A stretch of 64,000 bases of DNA from Nannochloris sp. 'desiccata' (Eukaryota; Chlorophyta; Trebouxiophyceae; Chlorellales; Chlorellaceae), in assembly GCA_019044685.2 (NCBI GenBank), contig JAGTXX020000009.1, positions 496,001-560,000 of the forward strand, read 5' to 3'. The notes beneath the pieces are model-generated. The model had not been told where the DNA came from and did not search any database. It saw only the letters and a program-made list of their open reading frames with translations. Of the stretch, positions 41,530 to 55,039 are shown one piece after another; position 1 is the stretch's first letter; each line of letters starts with the position of its first letter. The position numbers and the translations under genes were made by a program.

Positions 41530-44500
41530 ATGCAAGCTGGAGTCCCGGGTGCACCCCCGATGCCTCGTGCTTGGATGGACTTCCAACAGCGCGGCCCTGC
41601 TGCTGCTTCTAACAGCGAAGCGCCCCGCGGCGATATACATGAAGCATCATCTGCATGGAAACATTGCAAAAATGTAGCTAGAGATGACGGAAGGACACCT
41701 GACCTCTATGATCTCCTAAGTCATAGTGTCAGGGAATCACAATACTCCTTCCCTCCTCAAGGGGTACGCATAAAATGAACTGCAAATTATAGTATAAACT
41801 CTAATATATAAGCATAATTTTATCAGGATGGTTGAATGTACAAAATTCATTTTCCAAACATCATCACACCAATTTCATTCTGTGCCGTCATCACCGCTCA
41901 CGCTTGACTTCTCTCCTTTCTTTATTTACAGTGGCCCACACAAGTTAGAATGCTGAACCCTATCGTCAACGACATGCCAGGCATGGTCACTGATCGATAC
42001 AACGCTTGCCAAACCGTAGCCTTTTGTGGAATCTTTCCAGAAATTAGAAGAGCATGGGCGTCTGTTGATAATTCCTTATTTCTGTGGAGATTTGATAAAT
42101 GGCAAGATATACCTATCGAGTACAGCGGGGAAGAGCAAGCTATTGTCTCTGTTGGGATGTGTACACCCCGCCCTGGTGTATTCGTAGAAGCAATCCGGCA
42201 TATAATGATTGTATGCACGACTACAGAAATTGTCTTGCTTGGGGTGTGCTGCTCTGCCGGTGCCGGCGGCACTGGTGATGACGATTGCGAAGAGGTGACG
42301 TTACAGCCGTTACCCCTCTATTCCGTCCCTTCTGACGATGTAGCAATGACTTCTGTTGCCTGTACTACAAACGGTCGTATTTTTCTCGGCGGGGCCGATG
42401 GAAACCTGTACGAAATAAAATATTCTGCGGCAGAGTCATGGCGGACCAAAAGGTGCAGTAAAATATGCCATACCGGTGGTTTACGACAGTATCTGCCATC
42501 TTTTTTGCCTGGATTCTTATTTGGAGCACCACAAGCTCTTGTAGACCTTGTTATTGATCCACATCGCAACATTTTATATACCAGAACTCAAGCATCAGCA
42601 TTGCAAGTGTATGATCTGGGAACGAATTGCAACGAGACACCTCGCAGGGTAGCAGAGGCGCATGAGTTTTTAGCCGAAGCTTCACGTGCGATGGGGGGTA
42701 GAGAAGTATTTGGACGTGGTGCTGGTGACAAGAAGGGGGCTGCAGTGGTACACATGGCGGTGATCCCTCCTGCAGAGTCCCGAAGATTGCATTTATTAAC
42801 AGTTACAGCTGATGGAAGGAGAGTCTATTGGGCAGCTGCGAGTTCACGTACCTCAAGTAAACCTGCTGGACCACGTCCGGATCGACTCCGCGCAGAAATA
42901 GCACGCCAAGCAATGCCATCACCTTCCGCTGCAGCACGAGCTGCCGGTGGTGGTGGTGCACACCATACTCCAGCCAGAGGGCTTGAAGTTGTCGCTGCTG
43001 GGTATGGATCTGGAACGTTATTGTTCGCTGAATCCAGTCCAGGGGAGGCTCGTACTCGTCTTTTTTTACTTTCTAGGGATTTGACTATTCCACCTGTTGG
43101 TACAGCCACAGGTGCACACGTGGCAGTCGCCGGATTACGGGAAAGTATCGCAGAATTGGATATTGTACTACCTGGGGAAGCCTGTGCTATCAAAGGTGTA
43201 CCTTCCTTACGTCGAAATCTTGCTCCTTTATTATTTGGAACAGCTAGTGCTGAGGCGTCTGTCCGAGATGAACTCACGACACAAAATATAGCACCCGCAC
43301 CCCGGTTTGCAGTCGTAACCACTGCCGGAGTCGCTGAAGTAGAACGTCTCCGACCTGCAGATGTGCTTGCGCAACTGTTACAAGAACCTGGTGGCCCTAA
43401 ACTTGAATTATTCTTCAAATCCTATGCTCCTCCAGAAGCAGCAGCAATGTGTATTCAGCTCGCAGCTTCAGGGCCTCCCGTAGCTTCTTCTGCAGTTGTT
43501 GCGCATGCGAAAGCTGCGTTGGATAACCCTCTGCTTTGTGGAGAGCCTCAACTACGTGATGGCGGAGATGGTGCTGGAGGTATCGGTGGCGGTACAGCTG
43601 CTGATTTGGCGCCAGAAGAACCTGCTGCTCATTTTTCAGGCGGGTTCGATATGGGTGCCGTGGTTCCTGTAGCTGAACCTGAATGGTCTGGAGCACACAA
43701 GGGGCTTTGTCTTTATGTGGCGAGGCTATTACAACCAGCTTGGGATGAACAAATTGTTTCTCCTATTAGGTCCTCCCCTGCACTATTGAGATGTGCTCTA
43801 CCTGTTGAAGCTTTACAAGCACTGGAAGATAAATTACGTGCTTTAGATGCGTTTTTAGTAGATTTCTTAGCCAGGAGGAAAGCCAGGCGTAGACAAGGAG
43901 GTGGACATCATGACTTTGCGTCCTCTCTTGGTCAGCCGGCCAGCAAACGCCAAAGACTTGAAGATGCAGCGCGCTTGGAAGTCAAACGAACTGAAGGCGT
44001 TAAAGCACTGGTTTCTCGTGCCGCTGATGCATGTTTCTTACTACGTGCATTGGTAGAACACAATTTATCTCGACTCTCGGCTCGTCTTGAAGACTCAGCT
44101 AGGGCGTCTTTACGCCCGCTCCGTTTCCGTGACTGGGTAGCCGGAGACGATGGAGAAGCTGTAGCAGCACAATTAATTGCTGTTTTAGTATCTGAACATC
44201 TCAGTGCTGCTGGTGGACTGGCTGAAGACCTCGCTGTAGCGTTACAACAAGGCTGTCCGTCGTATTTTCGAGAGTCTGACCGAGTGTATTACAACGCTTC
44301 TGGACTGTTGAGACGAGCTGAAAGCGCGTCTACATCTGCAGATCGTGATGCTTTTGCGAAAGATGCTGTTTCTTTACTTGCTAGAGTCCCTTTAGCATGT
44401 GATTTAACTCAAATTGTCCCTCAATTGGCATTACTCCGCTGTTTAGATGCCGTGGTTGAGCTTTCTGTTCTCAAAGCTGCTGCCATAGATCCGAACAATG

Positions 44501-46032
44501 CTGCCTATATACCCGGCCCTGGTGGAGAAACTGCACGTTCAAAAAGAGATGAATCGTGCTATTCCCACGTCGCAGCAGTCCTTCGTGTCCTTGCTGAACC
44601 AACTACTTCCACCCCGCCACCAGCGTTGGAAGCCTTCCATAAAAGTATCTCAACCGCAGAAAAGGACGCATTAAAAGAAGAATTATTGCGTAGAGTCGCT
44701 GCTACGTTAGATGGGCTTCTTCATGAAGCTATTTATTCAACCCTGGTGGATACAGGATCTACGCGAGATCTACTCTCTTTAGATCTCATTTCTTCCTCTG
44801 GGCCTGGTGGATATCTCGAACCCTACCTTGTCCGCGCCTCTGGCCTTTCAGGAGCAGCTACTGGAGCAGGTGTCGCTGTCGGCCCGTTATCCCCATCCCA
44901 GGTCGCACACGCTGATGTCCTGGCACGGCTTTATATTGGCCGTGCCAACTATTCTGCTGCGGCGGGTGTGCATGAGCTTCTCGCCTCGAGAGCAGCTGGT
45001 TTGACGGAAGTACCAGATCCGACTCTAGATGGACGTATTGCTCATTTACAAGCTGCTGTATTGCAAGCACGGTCTTGTGGAGATACTGCTTTGGTAGATA
45101 GACTAGAGGTTAAAGTTAAAGTAGCTCAAATACAAGCTCAATTAATTGAATCGTTGACAACGCTCATTGCAAAATATAATGGAACAACTGATTCTTCTAA
45201 TTCTTGGGATAGCTTGGGTTTGGAGTTGAACCTCGGTGATTGTGAAGCTGCTGTATCTGAAATGAAACGGTCGCTCTACTCCTTGGAAGATCTATATAAC
45301 GATATAGCTCGCCCAAGTCATCGCTGGTCCTCTTGTTTAGAGCTACTCGACATCTCTGTCGTCTCAGATTTGCCCTATATGCGTCAATTATGGGATTTAT
45401 TACTGAAATCAGAATGGAAAAAGGGCTGGGAGGAAGCTGCTGCGTCGACAAATGATGTAGAACAAAAAGCACAAGCTGCATTGAGAGCGACCGCTGAAGC
45501 GGTGTCTCACTTGGGGGAGAGGTTCTATCCAAACGAATCTAGTTTCCCTGCGTCGTCTGTGTTGATGAGACTGGAACAAGCTGCTGCAGGTACCTGGCCT
45601 GTCCCACCTCGTCATGAAGTTGAATTAGAAAGTACGCCAGTACAACGAGCGATACTAGCTGCATGTGGAAATTCCTACGAATCTGTCGTACGAGTGTACG
45701 AATCTTTGCTTTCTTCTCGTGGCAATGATCCGTACGCTGAAGAATTACAAGACCATAGTTTTAGACTTCGAATCCTCAGGTCTTTAAGAGATGTTATCGC
45801 TGCTGGAAAGGAGAAAGCGGCTGAACGAGCACCGGCAGCGGCTTCTGGTTATGCCGTTGGTAGAGCGGCAAGAAGAGAGTTGGGTGTGCTTGCTGCTGCC
45901 TGTGAAGCACTTGGATCTGAAGCAAGGAGAGTGTCTGCTGGAGAGGAGCTTGCGAATGAGTTTGCTGTTTTGGGAGAGAGTTTACAAAGTCTGATGGGCC
46001 ATGGTGGTGACGCCAGCAACCTGTATGGGTAG
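41530..46032 (+). CDS. NUP155: Nucleoporin NUP155 (NUP170 family)
   Basis: Two exons, 41530-41763 and 41932-46032 (GGG|GTACGC; TTTACAG|TGG), phase 0, 1444 aa. The N-terminal beta-propeller is marked by DLYDLLSHSV, WPTQVRMLNPIVNDMPG and then EIRRAWASVDNSLFLWRFDK, a hallmark of Nup155/Nup170. Propeller blades follow (IVSVGMCTPRPGVFVEAIRH, VDLVIDPHRNILYTR). The rest is an alpha-solenoid (LYNDIARPSHRWSSCLELLD, LPYMRQLWDLLLKSEWKKGW). Length fits the family (about 1390 aa in human). Family knowledge: it is an inner-ring scaffold nucleoporin linking membrane and NUP93 complexes. Low-complexity Gly/Ala inserts occur in loops. A TGTAA is 41 bp past the stop. The stop is 206 bp from the convergent VPS8 stop. 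Confidence 0.92.
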
Positions 46033-46238
46033 AATATCTATCTCTCAACAAACTAAACCATGTATCAGATAACTGTAATACTGTTTGATTGACTTGACTG
46101 ATCTAGGTCTTGTTCCTTGTGAGCAAAGAATAAAAGTACACTGTAAAATGAATACAACCTTTAATAAAAAAGTATCGCGCGAGAGAGAGAAGATACAAAA
46201 TCACATTTATGATAATAATCAACTAATTTTTGCATTGT

Positions 46239-49200
46239 TTATTTTTCATACACAAAGCCCGCTTTTTCCATTAGCTTGCTCGCAGCAGGTCCCGCCGCCG
46301 CTGCAGCTTTCGCCCATGCATCTTGCCCTATTTGGTGTGCACTCTCAAGACTCTGTAACATCGACCTTTGACTACTGCCACTGGCATTAAGGCTTATGCC
46401 ACTGCTATTTTCCAAGTTATGTATGTTCTCTTGCTCGTCGTGTGTTACCACCAATTGTGGCATCATGCATTGTTTATACCCGTGTTTCAACAACGCAATT
46501 GTGTCGGTCCCTGTGACCCTGGAAGCACACCTCAGAATCGCTAGTTCAAAATTACAGGCGCCAAGGAGACTTGATAGGGTGGCTCTGAAATCTCCAAAGG
46601 AGTCTCCACTGTATTTGTGGAGCACTGCTGCTGCGATGGAATGTAAGGGAACATGGCCTGCCATTTGGCTGATGACCTCTTCCATAAATACAGTGAAAAT
46701 ACGCTCTAAACAAGTGAGACGGTCTACAAGAGTATGGCTACCACTCCCGGGCGTAGTAGTGCTTTCTTTTTCCTCAGCTCGCAGTTTGCGGATAATGCTG
46801 ACGTATCTTTGCAGCACTTCAAACCAAACTGCACGTACAGGATCACCTTCAAAATCAACACCATTCTTGTCTAATTCGACAGGTAAACTGGAACCAGCAC
46901 TAGTCGTAATAGTAGTATCAGCACCTCCTTTGGTGTCCCTTGCCATTTCCACTTCTTGTTCTTGCTGCTGCAGCTGCTCTCCTAGTAGTTCTCCTGCAAG
47001 ACCACGTGAATTAGTTGGTGTCATCCTGTCTTGAGCAAAGCGAACACACATGGAGACTGCGCTATACATTGCATCTCGAGCAGAAATAAACTCTTTTAGA
47101 AGAGAAGCAGGCGGCACAAGAGAAGGAGAAGGAGAAGAGGCCAACGCAGCTGCCAATGTCATCTTTGGAGCAATGGAAGCAGTAGGAGAGGTAGATAGTG
47201 CGGTGTAATTCGTAGGTATTCCTTCGATCCCCTGCTCTTTTACAGCTGCAACCAGTGCTGTATTCGCAATCTTGACTTGCTCCAAATACATTCTCAGCGC
47301 AGCTTGGACATCGCCTTTCCTTTCTAGTAAGAAAGCAGCTGCCTCACGTGCACCGTGGTCGATACAGTGTTTAAGACATTCGTCTACGTTGTAGGTATCG
47401 TGTGCTTGGAGGAAAGGAAGAACATCGTTTGGTTGGAATCGACAGAGAAGGCGGACGTAGAGGGACGAGACGCCCTTATTGTTGAGCAACGGAGCGAAAA
47501 GAGGGTCACCGCGGAACGATTCCTGCATTAGAATAGGAGGGAGAAAAAAAAAATCAATGATTTATAGAAAGATTGGTTTAATTCATTAGTTGAAGGCAGG
47601 GAGGGATTGCAACTAGCGCTGTTTGATATTTGTTAAGTATATTCATAATTGAATTTGGCAGGGAAGAAAGTCCTTACCAGGGTCGATTCAGGGGACATGG
47701 GTCTAGTACTGCTAGATAACCCACTACCTGGCCTTTGATTACCATTACCGCCGCCCTTAATGCGACCATCATTACTACCACTGCCTTCAATAGCTGCCTG
47801 TAAGAATGCAAACTGATCATCAGGCCAAGGCGCCAAAACCTCCAAGACAGCAACATGGCTCTCTTGAGAAAAACACTCTGCCACGACGGCAGCAGTCTCC
47901 CCTGCATCTATCCTCACAAGCTGGGGCGCCAGTTTCACAGCAGTAGATTTGACAAGATTACGATCAGATTCGGTCAAAACGGGGTCAATACAAATATCTC
48001 GAAGATATTGGAAAGGGGCAAGTGGATAACGTGTGCCATCTTCCACTAAACAGGTGAAAGATTGACTAAACGCGCGTTCTGCGTGGCGAATACGTGCTTC
48101 TGCTTGATGAAATCCAGCTTTGCGGGCGAGGTCAAGGGCTTCTCCACGGACTTGAGGATTGTTTCTAATACTGTTATTTTGACCAGAGCTGTGGATATGC
48201 ACTACTATGTCTTTAAAAATAGACTCTCTCTCAGCTAGAGAAAGTTGAGCACCCTTCTTACTACTCGGACCACCACCACCAGTAATGGTATCTTCCTCTT
48301 CCCCTTTTGCAGCTAAGAATCGAAGAACGCGTAGTAAAACTGCGTCTTCAGCAGAAGCTCGTTGTGCAGCCAAGTGCTCAGCAACAAATTTCAACAACGC
48401 AGGCTCTTCTTCATTTTCATGGAGTAGCTGGACGACTGCATCTACCGCGGCTTGAGTGATAGTCCTACCTCCGAGATTAGGAGAAGTAGAAGAAGAACTT
48501 GATAAGATTATGGGCCCTAGCTCCGGGGACAAATCCACCAAATCACTTTCCAGCGCATCCCATCCTTTAAGACCATCGCACAGCACGCCGAGTACGGCCG
48601 GAGCATCCATTTGGCATAAATAGCGCAATACCGGAGACGGATCATGTAATATAGAAGGTAAAGAAGATGCAATACCACTACCAGCACCAACACCATTGCT
48701 CTCGTTCTCGTTATCTAAATGAGCGACAGAAGCCCACAGTTGCCAGGTATCAAGCAATGATGCCGTATTCACATGCAATAAAAACGCGACCGCATGTAAT
48801 CGCATCTCTTGTTGTTGTTGCGGTGGTGCATGGCCACTACCTGGTGGGTACTGAAGACCGCAGAGACAGCCTCGAAGATAGACAAGAAGACGATAGCCTA
48901 ATTGCAGAGCAAGACTGCTTTCTAGACGATCTTTATTGATCTTAATAGCATTGGAGGCGGTCATAGTAGAAGAACGTCGAGAAAGATCTTTTTCCTCTTT
49001 TATTTCTTTGACATCGGTTTCCCGGGCTGCGGCGTTGGCGGCAGCGATCAGCAGCAACGTCGCTGGCGTTTCATAATCCTGAAGAGCTCCAATAAAAATA
49101 TGGATTAATGCACCATACAAGCCATGGCGTAAACACAGAGGGATCAATTGATTAAGATCCAAAGAAAGAATATCTAATTTTAAAACGCATTTTTCAACTC

Positions 49201-52200
49201 TTTCAAGTTGCCCGCTGTGCGCGAAATGCTCTACCAAAGCTTGCATCACCTCGGGGGCGAGGCTTGGTAACTCGTCTGCTAGAATACGTGGCTCAAGTTG
49301 GCAGAGAAAGGCGGAAGAAAAGGGGGAAGAAAGGAATTTTGGCGCAATGTCATCAAATAAAGCTTCCGAACGAGAAAGCAATAAACACGTATTGACTGCA
49401 ATATCAGCCAGCTGTTCAGCCTCATTCTCTTCATTTCTATCCTCCTCATTACTATCATTTGGTAATTTGTTTTCTTTCTTCTTTTGGTGACGCTGAGATA
49501 TCAGAGTGCTTAGTTTAGAGTCTACCAAGGCATGGAGGATGGTTAACAACTGCCGAGCAACTTCCTCTGCATCTGAAGCTGCTGCCCCATCTGCTGGCCA
49601 GAGACCGCAGGCAGCAACCGAAGAAGGAGCGGGCGAGGTGGCAGGACCCGTAGATGTTGTTGCCAGTAAGTAGAGACGGACAGCTGAGAGCATCGCCACG
49701 TCTAGTTTGTGCATAGCTACTAAAGTAGAAAGTCTCTGGTGCCACGTCAGCAAGTGAATCACTCTCACTCCTCGAGAAGTTAAGACTAACAACTGATCAC
49801 TACCCCCTGCTACACCAACACCAGCACCCCCGCCACCTCCCCCGCCGCCGCCGCTGGTTGTTAAAGAGCCGTGCAAGGAAGCAGGTCCTGGGATATCAAG
49901 CTGCCTAACGACCATCCAATCAGAGATCTTCAACTTTTCAATACCATCAGTAGCAGCAGTACGACTATTACCTCTAGATTCGTCAACGCTTTCTTCTTCT
50001 TTTGGGAGAAGAAAGAAAGCAGACGGATGGTAAATAGTAATCTCTGTGGCGACTTCACCATCAGCAGAAGCTACGACTAGCGCTCCTAGAGGACCAAGGA
50101 AGGCTAAACCATTGACAGGGTGCTCGCTTGAGAAGTTGGAAAGGAGCTGTGGAGGTGATAGTGGTTTGGGAGCGGGCCGGTGAGGACTATCTGTGCTGCT
50201 GCTACCGCCACCCGCTGCTGCCATTGGTCCTTTAGAGGGAGATGGCTGGGGGGAAGCTTTACTAAGACGTGTCAATGCACACATATAGATAGTAATAGAA
50301 CTTCCCCAAGCTATAGCAACGACAGCATGCGTTGCATGCTGCGCTCCCGACGACGTCATCTGGGAACCTTGATGAGAGTCTATTTCCAAGCGCCATGCAG
50401 CACAGCCTGCAGTCTCTCCTTGCAATGCTGGCGGAGGAAAGAAGATGTGAAGTATATTAAGAGACCCTTCAGGGCTTAATGATGCAAGGAGAACAGCGCG
50501 AGTAGCCACGAGAAGAATAAAATGATTGCCTTCTGCCGTTGTATGCAGTGTCTTGGCCTGGTGCTGCTGACTAATAGTACTCTGTGCTGTTGGGATAGAA
50601 GCACTGCTGGTCCCTAACGGGGATAAAGAAAGTATTACGCCAGGATCTTGGCCTGCAGCTTCCATAGAAATTAAAGTAGAAGCTGAAGCTGCCGCCATTG
50701 CAGCACTGCCACCAGCCCATTGCCCTGCACAAAAAATAAATGAACAGTCCAAAAACAATCCCTTTTTAGTCCAAATTTATTTTAATAACCACAGAAAATA
50801 CACACATGACAACGTCTATAAAACTAATAGTATACAATCATACTACGTACGTGCAAATCCAGCTAATGCTTGTGCAGTTATACTCAATAGTCTATTCACA
50901 CTATGACACATCAACCGTCCATGAGCATCAGCAGAAAGGGCCCACGTAGTAGCACCACCATCTATCACAGCACAGGCAGTCACAGCAGATGCATGAGCTC
51001 CAGCAACGGTACGTGCCAAAACCCACGTCACGCCAGCACCACTAGAATTACCAGAGGAGTGACGTGAACTCCCTCCACCACCACCACCACCGCTCCCGCC
51101 GACTGGCTTGGTTTCCCAGAGCCGTAGCTGACCAGAAGCATGCCCTGCAAGAAGTAACAACCCTCCAGCATGCTGCCCCAGAGCTAGTGCAGTGACAGAA
51201 TCTCCTACCGTGCTCTTGTCTCCAAGAGAATGTAGCTGAGGAGGGCCTCTACCAGGGGCTTTCGGCATGAGGACATTAACGATGCCGATAGCGGTGCCCA
51301 CAGCTACTATTCCTAAAAACTTGGCAATAACACTGGGGATACTATTAGCAACTGCCCCTCCACCCCGTTTGAAGATAGGTTCTAGTTGAGGGGATATGAA
51401 GGCTCTAGCAGCAAGGTTGGTGCCCATTGACGTAGTGCTTTGGCTGCTGCTGTTCTCTTTGCTGGTACTTTCAACTGTTTTTGACAAGAAAGTTTCCAGT
51501 TGTGAGACTAAGCGAGCAACGAGAAGCTGTTTCCTAAACGCTTGACCTTCTTCTACAGCATAGATATTTTCAGGTATGTGTAAATCACCACGTTCTACTC
51601 CATCACCGGCATGTGAAACAAATGGGCTCTCTGAAGAAGAGAAGAGGGGCGGTGAAGCTGTCGTTGGTGTAGGACGGGTACTCCTAGCAGCTCCAAAAGC
51701 GAGACGAGATTCAGCTCGCTCAGCTAATTCGAGAAGAGAGGCACCAGGGATATCGGGATAATGTACCTTCTTCTTCTGTTGTCGGTATTGCTGCTGCTGC
51801 TGCTGCGGTGGTGGCGGTACAGGTGGCGCTTGAGGTGGCAGCGGCTCTGGTAAAGCTACCGGCACCACCTCTTCAACTTCAGCTACGATTTCCTGTTGCT
51901 CTACTTTATCTAGAGATCTGGGTTCCACCATAGCTTCGGTGTCTAGTGCAGAGGAAGGAGTTGTACTAGGCTCAATAACAACCTCTTTGGCTTTATTTTC
52001 TGCAGACAACACGAGCTTTTCTTCTGGTTCTTCGTCCTTTTCTTCTTGCCCTTGAGCGCCCCATTCTTCTTGTCCCGTGATTACCAACCCATTAAACAAC
52101 AATGCAAATGGGTCTGTAGTACTGCTACTCTGCGCTTCAAGTTCTCCTTTATTGGGGGTTGGCCCCGCCTCTTCTTCCTCTTGTTCAGTTTGTAATAGCG

Positions 52201-52510
52201 GTGCAAGGAGCGGGGGGGAGAGCATGCCAAGCGAGTCATCTACCTCTGTGTCTACATCTGATAGGTCAGCTAGAGACATAGCTGCATCACTAGTTTCTCC
52301 AGTGTTCTGAACGGGTAAATACCGAATGATATTAAAATAAATAAAGCGGAGAGAAGTGATCTAAAGACGGGTAATCTCAGATCAAAGATAACTTCCCAGG
52401 AAGGCATTAAGCTGCAAGTAAATCAAGTTTAACCCTACCTCATTATATGAAGATTCATTTTGCAGCTGATCAGCGCCTTCCTCTGCGGGAAGCTTGTTCA
52501 GATCGTCCAT
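46239..52510 (-). CDS. VPS8: VPS8-like CORVET tethering subunit
   Basis: Four exons, 52510-52439, 52306-50851, 50724-47678 and 47522-46239, all GT-AG, phases 0/1/0, 1952 aa. The acidic low-complexity N-terminus precedes WD-like blades (LLLAGHASGQLRLWETKP, GRLMCHSVNRLLSITAQALA, PVNGLAFLGPLGALVVASAD, LVLTSRGVRVIHLLTWHQRL). The solenoid has FLSSPFSSAFLCQLEPRILA and LIPLCLRHGLYGALIHIFIG. The clathrin-like end is VRLLCRFQPNDVLPFLQAHD, then CIDHGAREAAAFLLERKGD, which is the VPS8 signature. Family knowledge: VPS8 is the Rab5-binding CORVET subunit for early-endosome fusion. The expected C-terminal RING is not visible: the end is KLMEKAGFVYEK with no cysteine cluster. The length exceeds usual VPS8 because of homopolymer-rich inserts. 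Confidence 0.87.
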
Positions 52511-52871
52511 CTCTGCTGGAATTTACAATAAAACTTAGCAACAATAATGGCTGCAGCCTCCTTTGGGCCACTTACAGCTACTGAAAAATCCAAACATTTG
52601 ATTAGAAACATTTAGAATGCGCATGCGAGACCATAGAGCCTGTTTTCCTATCTTCAGCGAAGCAGTTCCGCTCCCTCCTGTTGCCAAACAAAACCTCGCT
52701 GCCTTCATCGCGCTTGCTATATTCTAATTTTGAAAACCTTGTCGAGCTACCGTTTCCTGTGATATTTTAGCAAACCAAGAAGGTGTGCTGCAGGGCTTTG
52801 GAAATTTTCTCTCCTTCAGTTTAAAGCCAACTTTGATCGTTCAGCACTAACCCACTAAATTCCCGAGCGCA
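52511..52871. other. Divergent promoter region (VPS8 / RPT3)
   Basis: 361 bp between divergent ATGs. No coding sequence or RNA gene recognised. Confidence 0.4.
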
Positions 52872-54252
52872 ATGTCGGCTGCCGTTGCTACGGCCAAGGT
52901 TACGGACATTAAGCCCGCAGAGGTGGAAGAGGCCATGCAAGTGGACGCAGCAGGCATCGATTCTGCTAATGAAGATTTGTATACTCGCCTTAAGACGCTC
53001 CAGCGTCAGTTAGAATTCTTGGAAATTCAGGTCAGTAGCATTTTAATTGATTTACATCGGCCTTGAGCCTAAACAACATACTCAAAGCTTTCGATCATTT
53101 ACCTGCTTGGCTCCAACAACCTCAAAGCTCATTTCTAAACTGGACTTGTCTCGTATGCTTTTACAGGAGGAATACATCAAGGAAGAACAGAAGAACCTCA
53201 AGAATGAGCTGCTGCGTGCCCAAGAAGAAGTCAAGCGTATTCAAGCTGTTCCTCTTGTGATCGGTCAGTTCCTTGAAATGGTCGACAACAATACTGGCAT
53301 TGTCGGTAGCACCACTGGTTCCAGTCATTACGTCCGTATTTTGAGTACCCTCAACCGTGAGTTACTCAAACCTTCTGCATCTGTCGCATTACATCGCCAT
53401 TCCAACGCATTGGTTGACATCCTCCCTCCCGAGGCGGACTCCACCATCTCCATGCTCGGGGAACAAGAGCGCCCAGACGTTACATACACAGATATTGGTG
53501 GCTGTGACATTCAAAAACAGGAAATTAGAGAAGCTGTTGAGCTGCCATTGACCCAGGGTGACTTGTACGAACAGATTGGTATCGACCCGCCCCGTGGTGT
53601 ATTGCTTTACGGCCCTCCTGGAACTGGTAAGACCATGCTTGCCAAGGCAGTAGCACATCATACCACTGCATCATTCATCCGTGTTGTTGGATCTGAATTC
53701 GTCCAGAAATATCTCGGAGAAGGGCCCAGAATGGTTCGTGATGTCTTCCGCTTGGCGAAAGAAAATTCCCCGTCAATTATTTTTGTAGATGAGGTAGATG
53801 CTATCGCAACAGCACGTTTCGATGCTCAAACGGGTGCTGATCGTGAAGTACAGCGTATTTTGATGGAATTACTAACCCAAATGGATGGATTTGATCAAAA
53901 TACTAACGTCAAAGTAATCATGGCGACAAATCGTGCCGACACGCTTGATCCTGCATTACTTCGTCCTGGTCGTCTCGACAGGAAAATTGAATTCCCTTTA
54001 CCTGACAGGAGACAAAAACGTCTTGTCTTCCAGGCGTGTACCTCAAAAATGAATTTATCCGAGGAAGTTGATTTAGAAGATTATGTGGCTCGTCCTGACA
54101 AGATCAACAATGCTGAGATTGCTTCGATTTGTCAAGAAGCAGGTATGTTGGCTGTGAGAAAGAATAGGTATGTTATTTTACCTAAAGATTTCGAAGATGC
54201 GTATAAAAATGTGGTGCGTAAAGCTTCAGATTCGTTCGAGTTCTACAAGTAG
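52872..54252 (+). CDS. RPT3: 26S proteasome regulatory ATPase RPT3
   Basis: Two exons, 52872-53030 (ATTCAG|GTCAGT) and 53167-54252 (TTTTACAG|GAG), phase 0, 414 aa. The coiled-coil start [20 protein letters not shown] and the OB region ([20 protein letters not shown]) are specific to RPT3 among the six proteasomal ATPases. AAA motifs: Walker A GPPGTGKT (202-209), Walker [16 protein letters not shown], sensor [20 protein letters not shown] and arginine fingers in RPGRLDRK. The C-terminus FEFYK is the HbYX-type tail that docks into the 20S alpha ring. Family knowledge: it unfolds ubiquitinated substrates in the 19S base. Length and motifs are normal. A TGTAA lies about 130 bp past the stop. Confidence 0.96.
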
Positions 54253-54460
54253 CACAAGAAGAGAAATTATTTACATGCATGCATGCAGTTTCTGCATTTT
54301 GCTATTTTACTATGATAGTTCTTGTTTTTCTCGAGGTATATATCTGCACCTCCCCTCTTTTTATCTGCATTTTGTATTATCTGTGTAATACTACTAGCCA
54401 GGCTATTAATCAGTTAGTGTTGTCAATAGTAACGTAAATGTCATAAGAGAGGGATAAAAA

Positions 54461-54736
54461 ATGGGCATGCTATTGGGTGACGGTAAGAACGAAAATCGTG
54501 TTGCCGCTCTCGCTGTATGGGGCCTTCTTTCGACCGTTGTGCTGCGCCCCGGTGTATTGGCCTTGCCCTGTGCCTTCATATATTATATCCATTTCATAGA
54601 GCGAACATCTACAAACGTGCTTCTAGGCTTAGTGTCAGTTCGCTGTTGCCAAACCGAACATATTTTGAGCCATTCATTCTTTCCCAAAAGTCAAAGATTG
54701 AAGATGAAGAGACCGTGCCTGCATCGAGAAGCATAA
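54461..54736 (+). CDS. Doubtful 91-aa ORF with one hydrophobic segment
   Basis: The ATG opens MGMLLGDGKNENRVAALAVW, continues through a hydrophobic stretch (GLLSTVVLRPGVLALPCAF) and ends basic (KSQRLKMKRPCLHREA). A second frame (54517-54777) is open over the same bases, so at least one is chance. A GTAAGA donor lies at 54481 and a TTCATAG acceptor near 54599, so splicing is possible. I do not recognise a family. The region between RPT3 and the SBP2-like gene has no other candidate. Confidence 0.25.
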   Translation: MGMLLGDGKNENRVAALAVWGLLSTVVLRPGVLALPCAFIYYIHFIERTSTNVLLGLVSVRCCQTEHILSHSFFPKSQRLKMKRPCLHREA

Positions 54737-55039
54737 AACCATGCATATTTTCCTTCTGTCTCCAATATAAATTCTGATCAACACCAAGTCAAGTGCTCAA
54801 AGTAGACTTTGGGGCAGGCTTCAGAAGCATACATCGCATAAATAAAGAGCATCGCTCAATTCAATCTTTTCAGTAAACCTAGAAGCTGTGAATTGAGCTC
54901 TTAGTGCTCATAGTGCGTGATTATATTGGGTTAAACTATCTGTGTTCAGTCTCCTGCATCGCCAGCACCGGAGTCTTGACTGCACAGTCTATACTTGTCA
55001 TCGCTCTAATTCTATTGTGCCTCGAACATATTTTATAAC
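54737..55039. other. Intergenic upstream of SBP2-like gene
   Basis: About 300 bp with no recognisable gene; presumed promoter and 5' UTR. Confidence 0.35.

Noticed and set aside
53328..53661. Antisense frames within RPT3
   Set aside because: They lie opposite the strongly conserved RPT3 OB/AAA region and have no features of their own.
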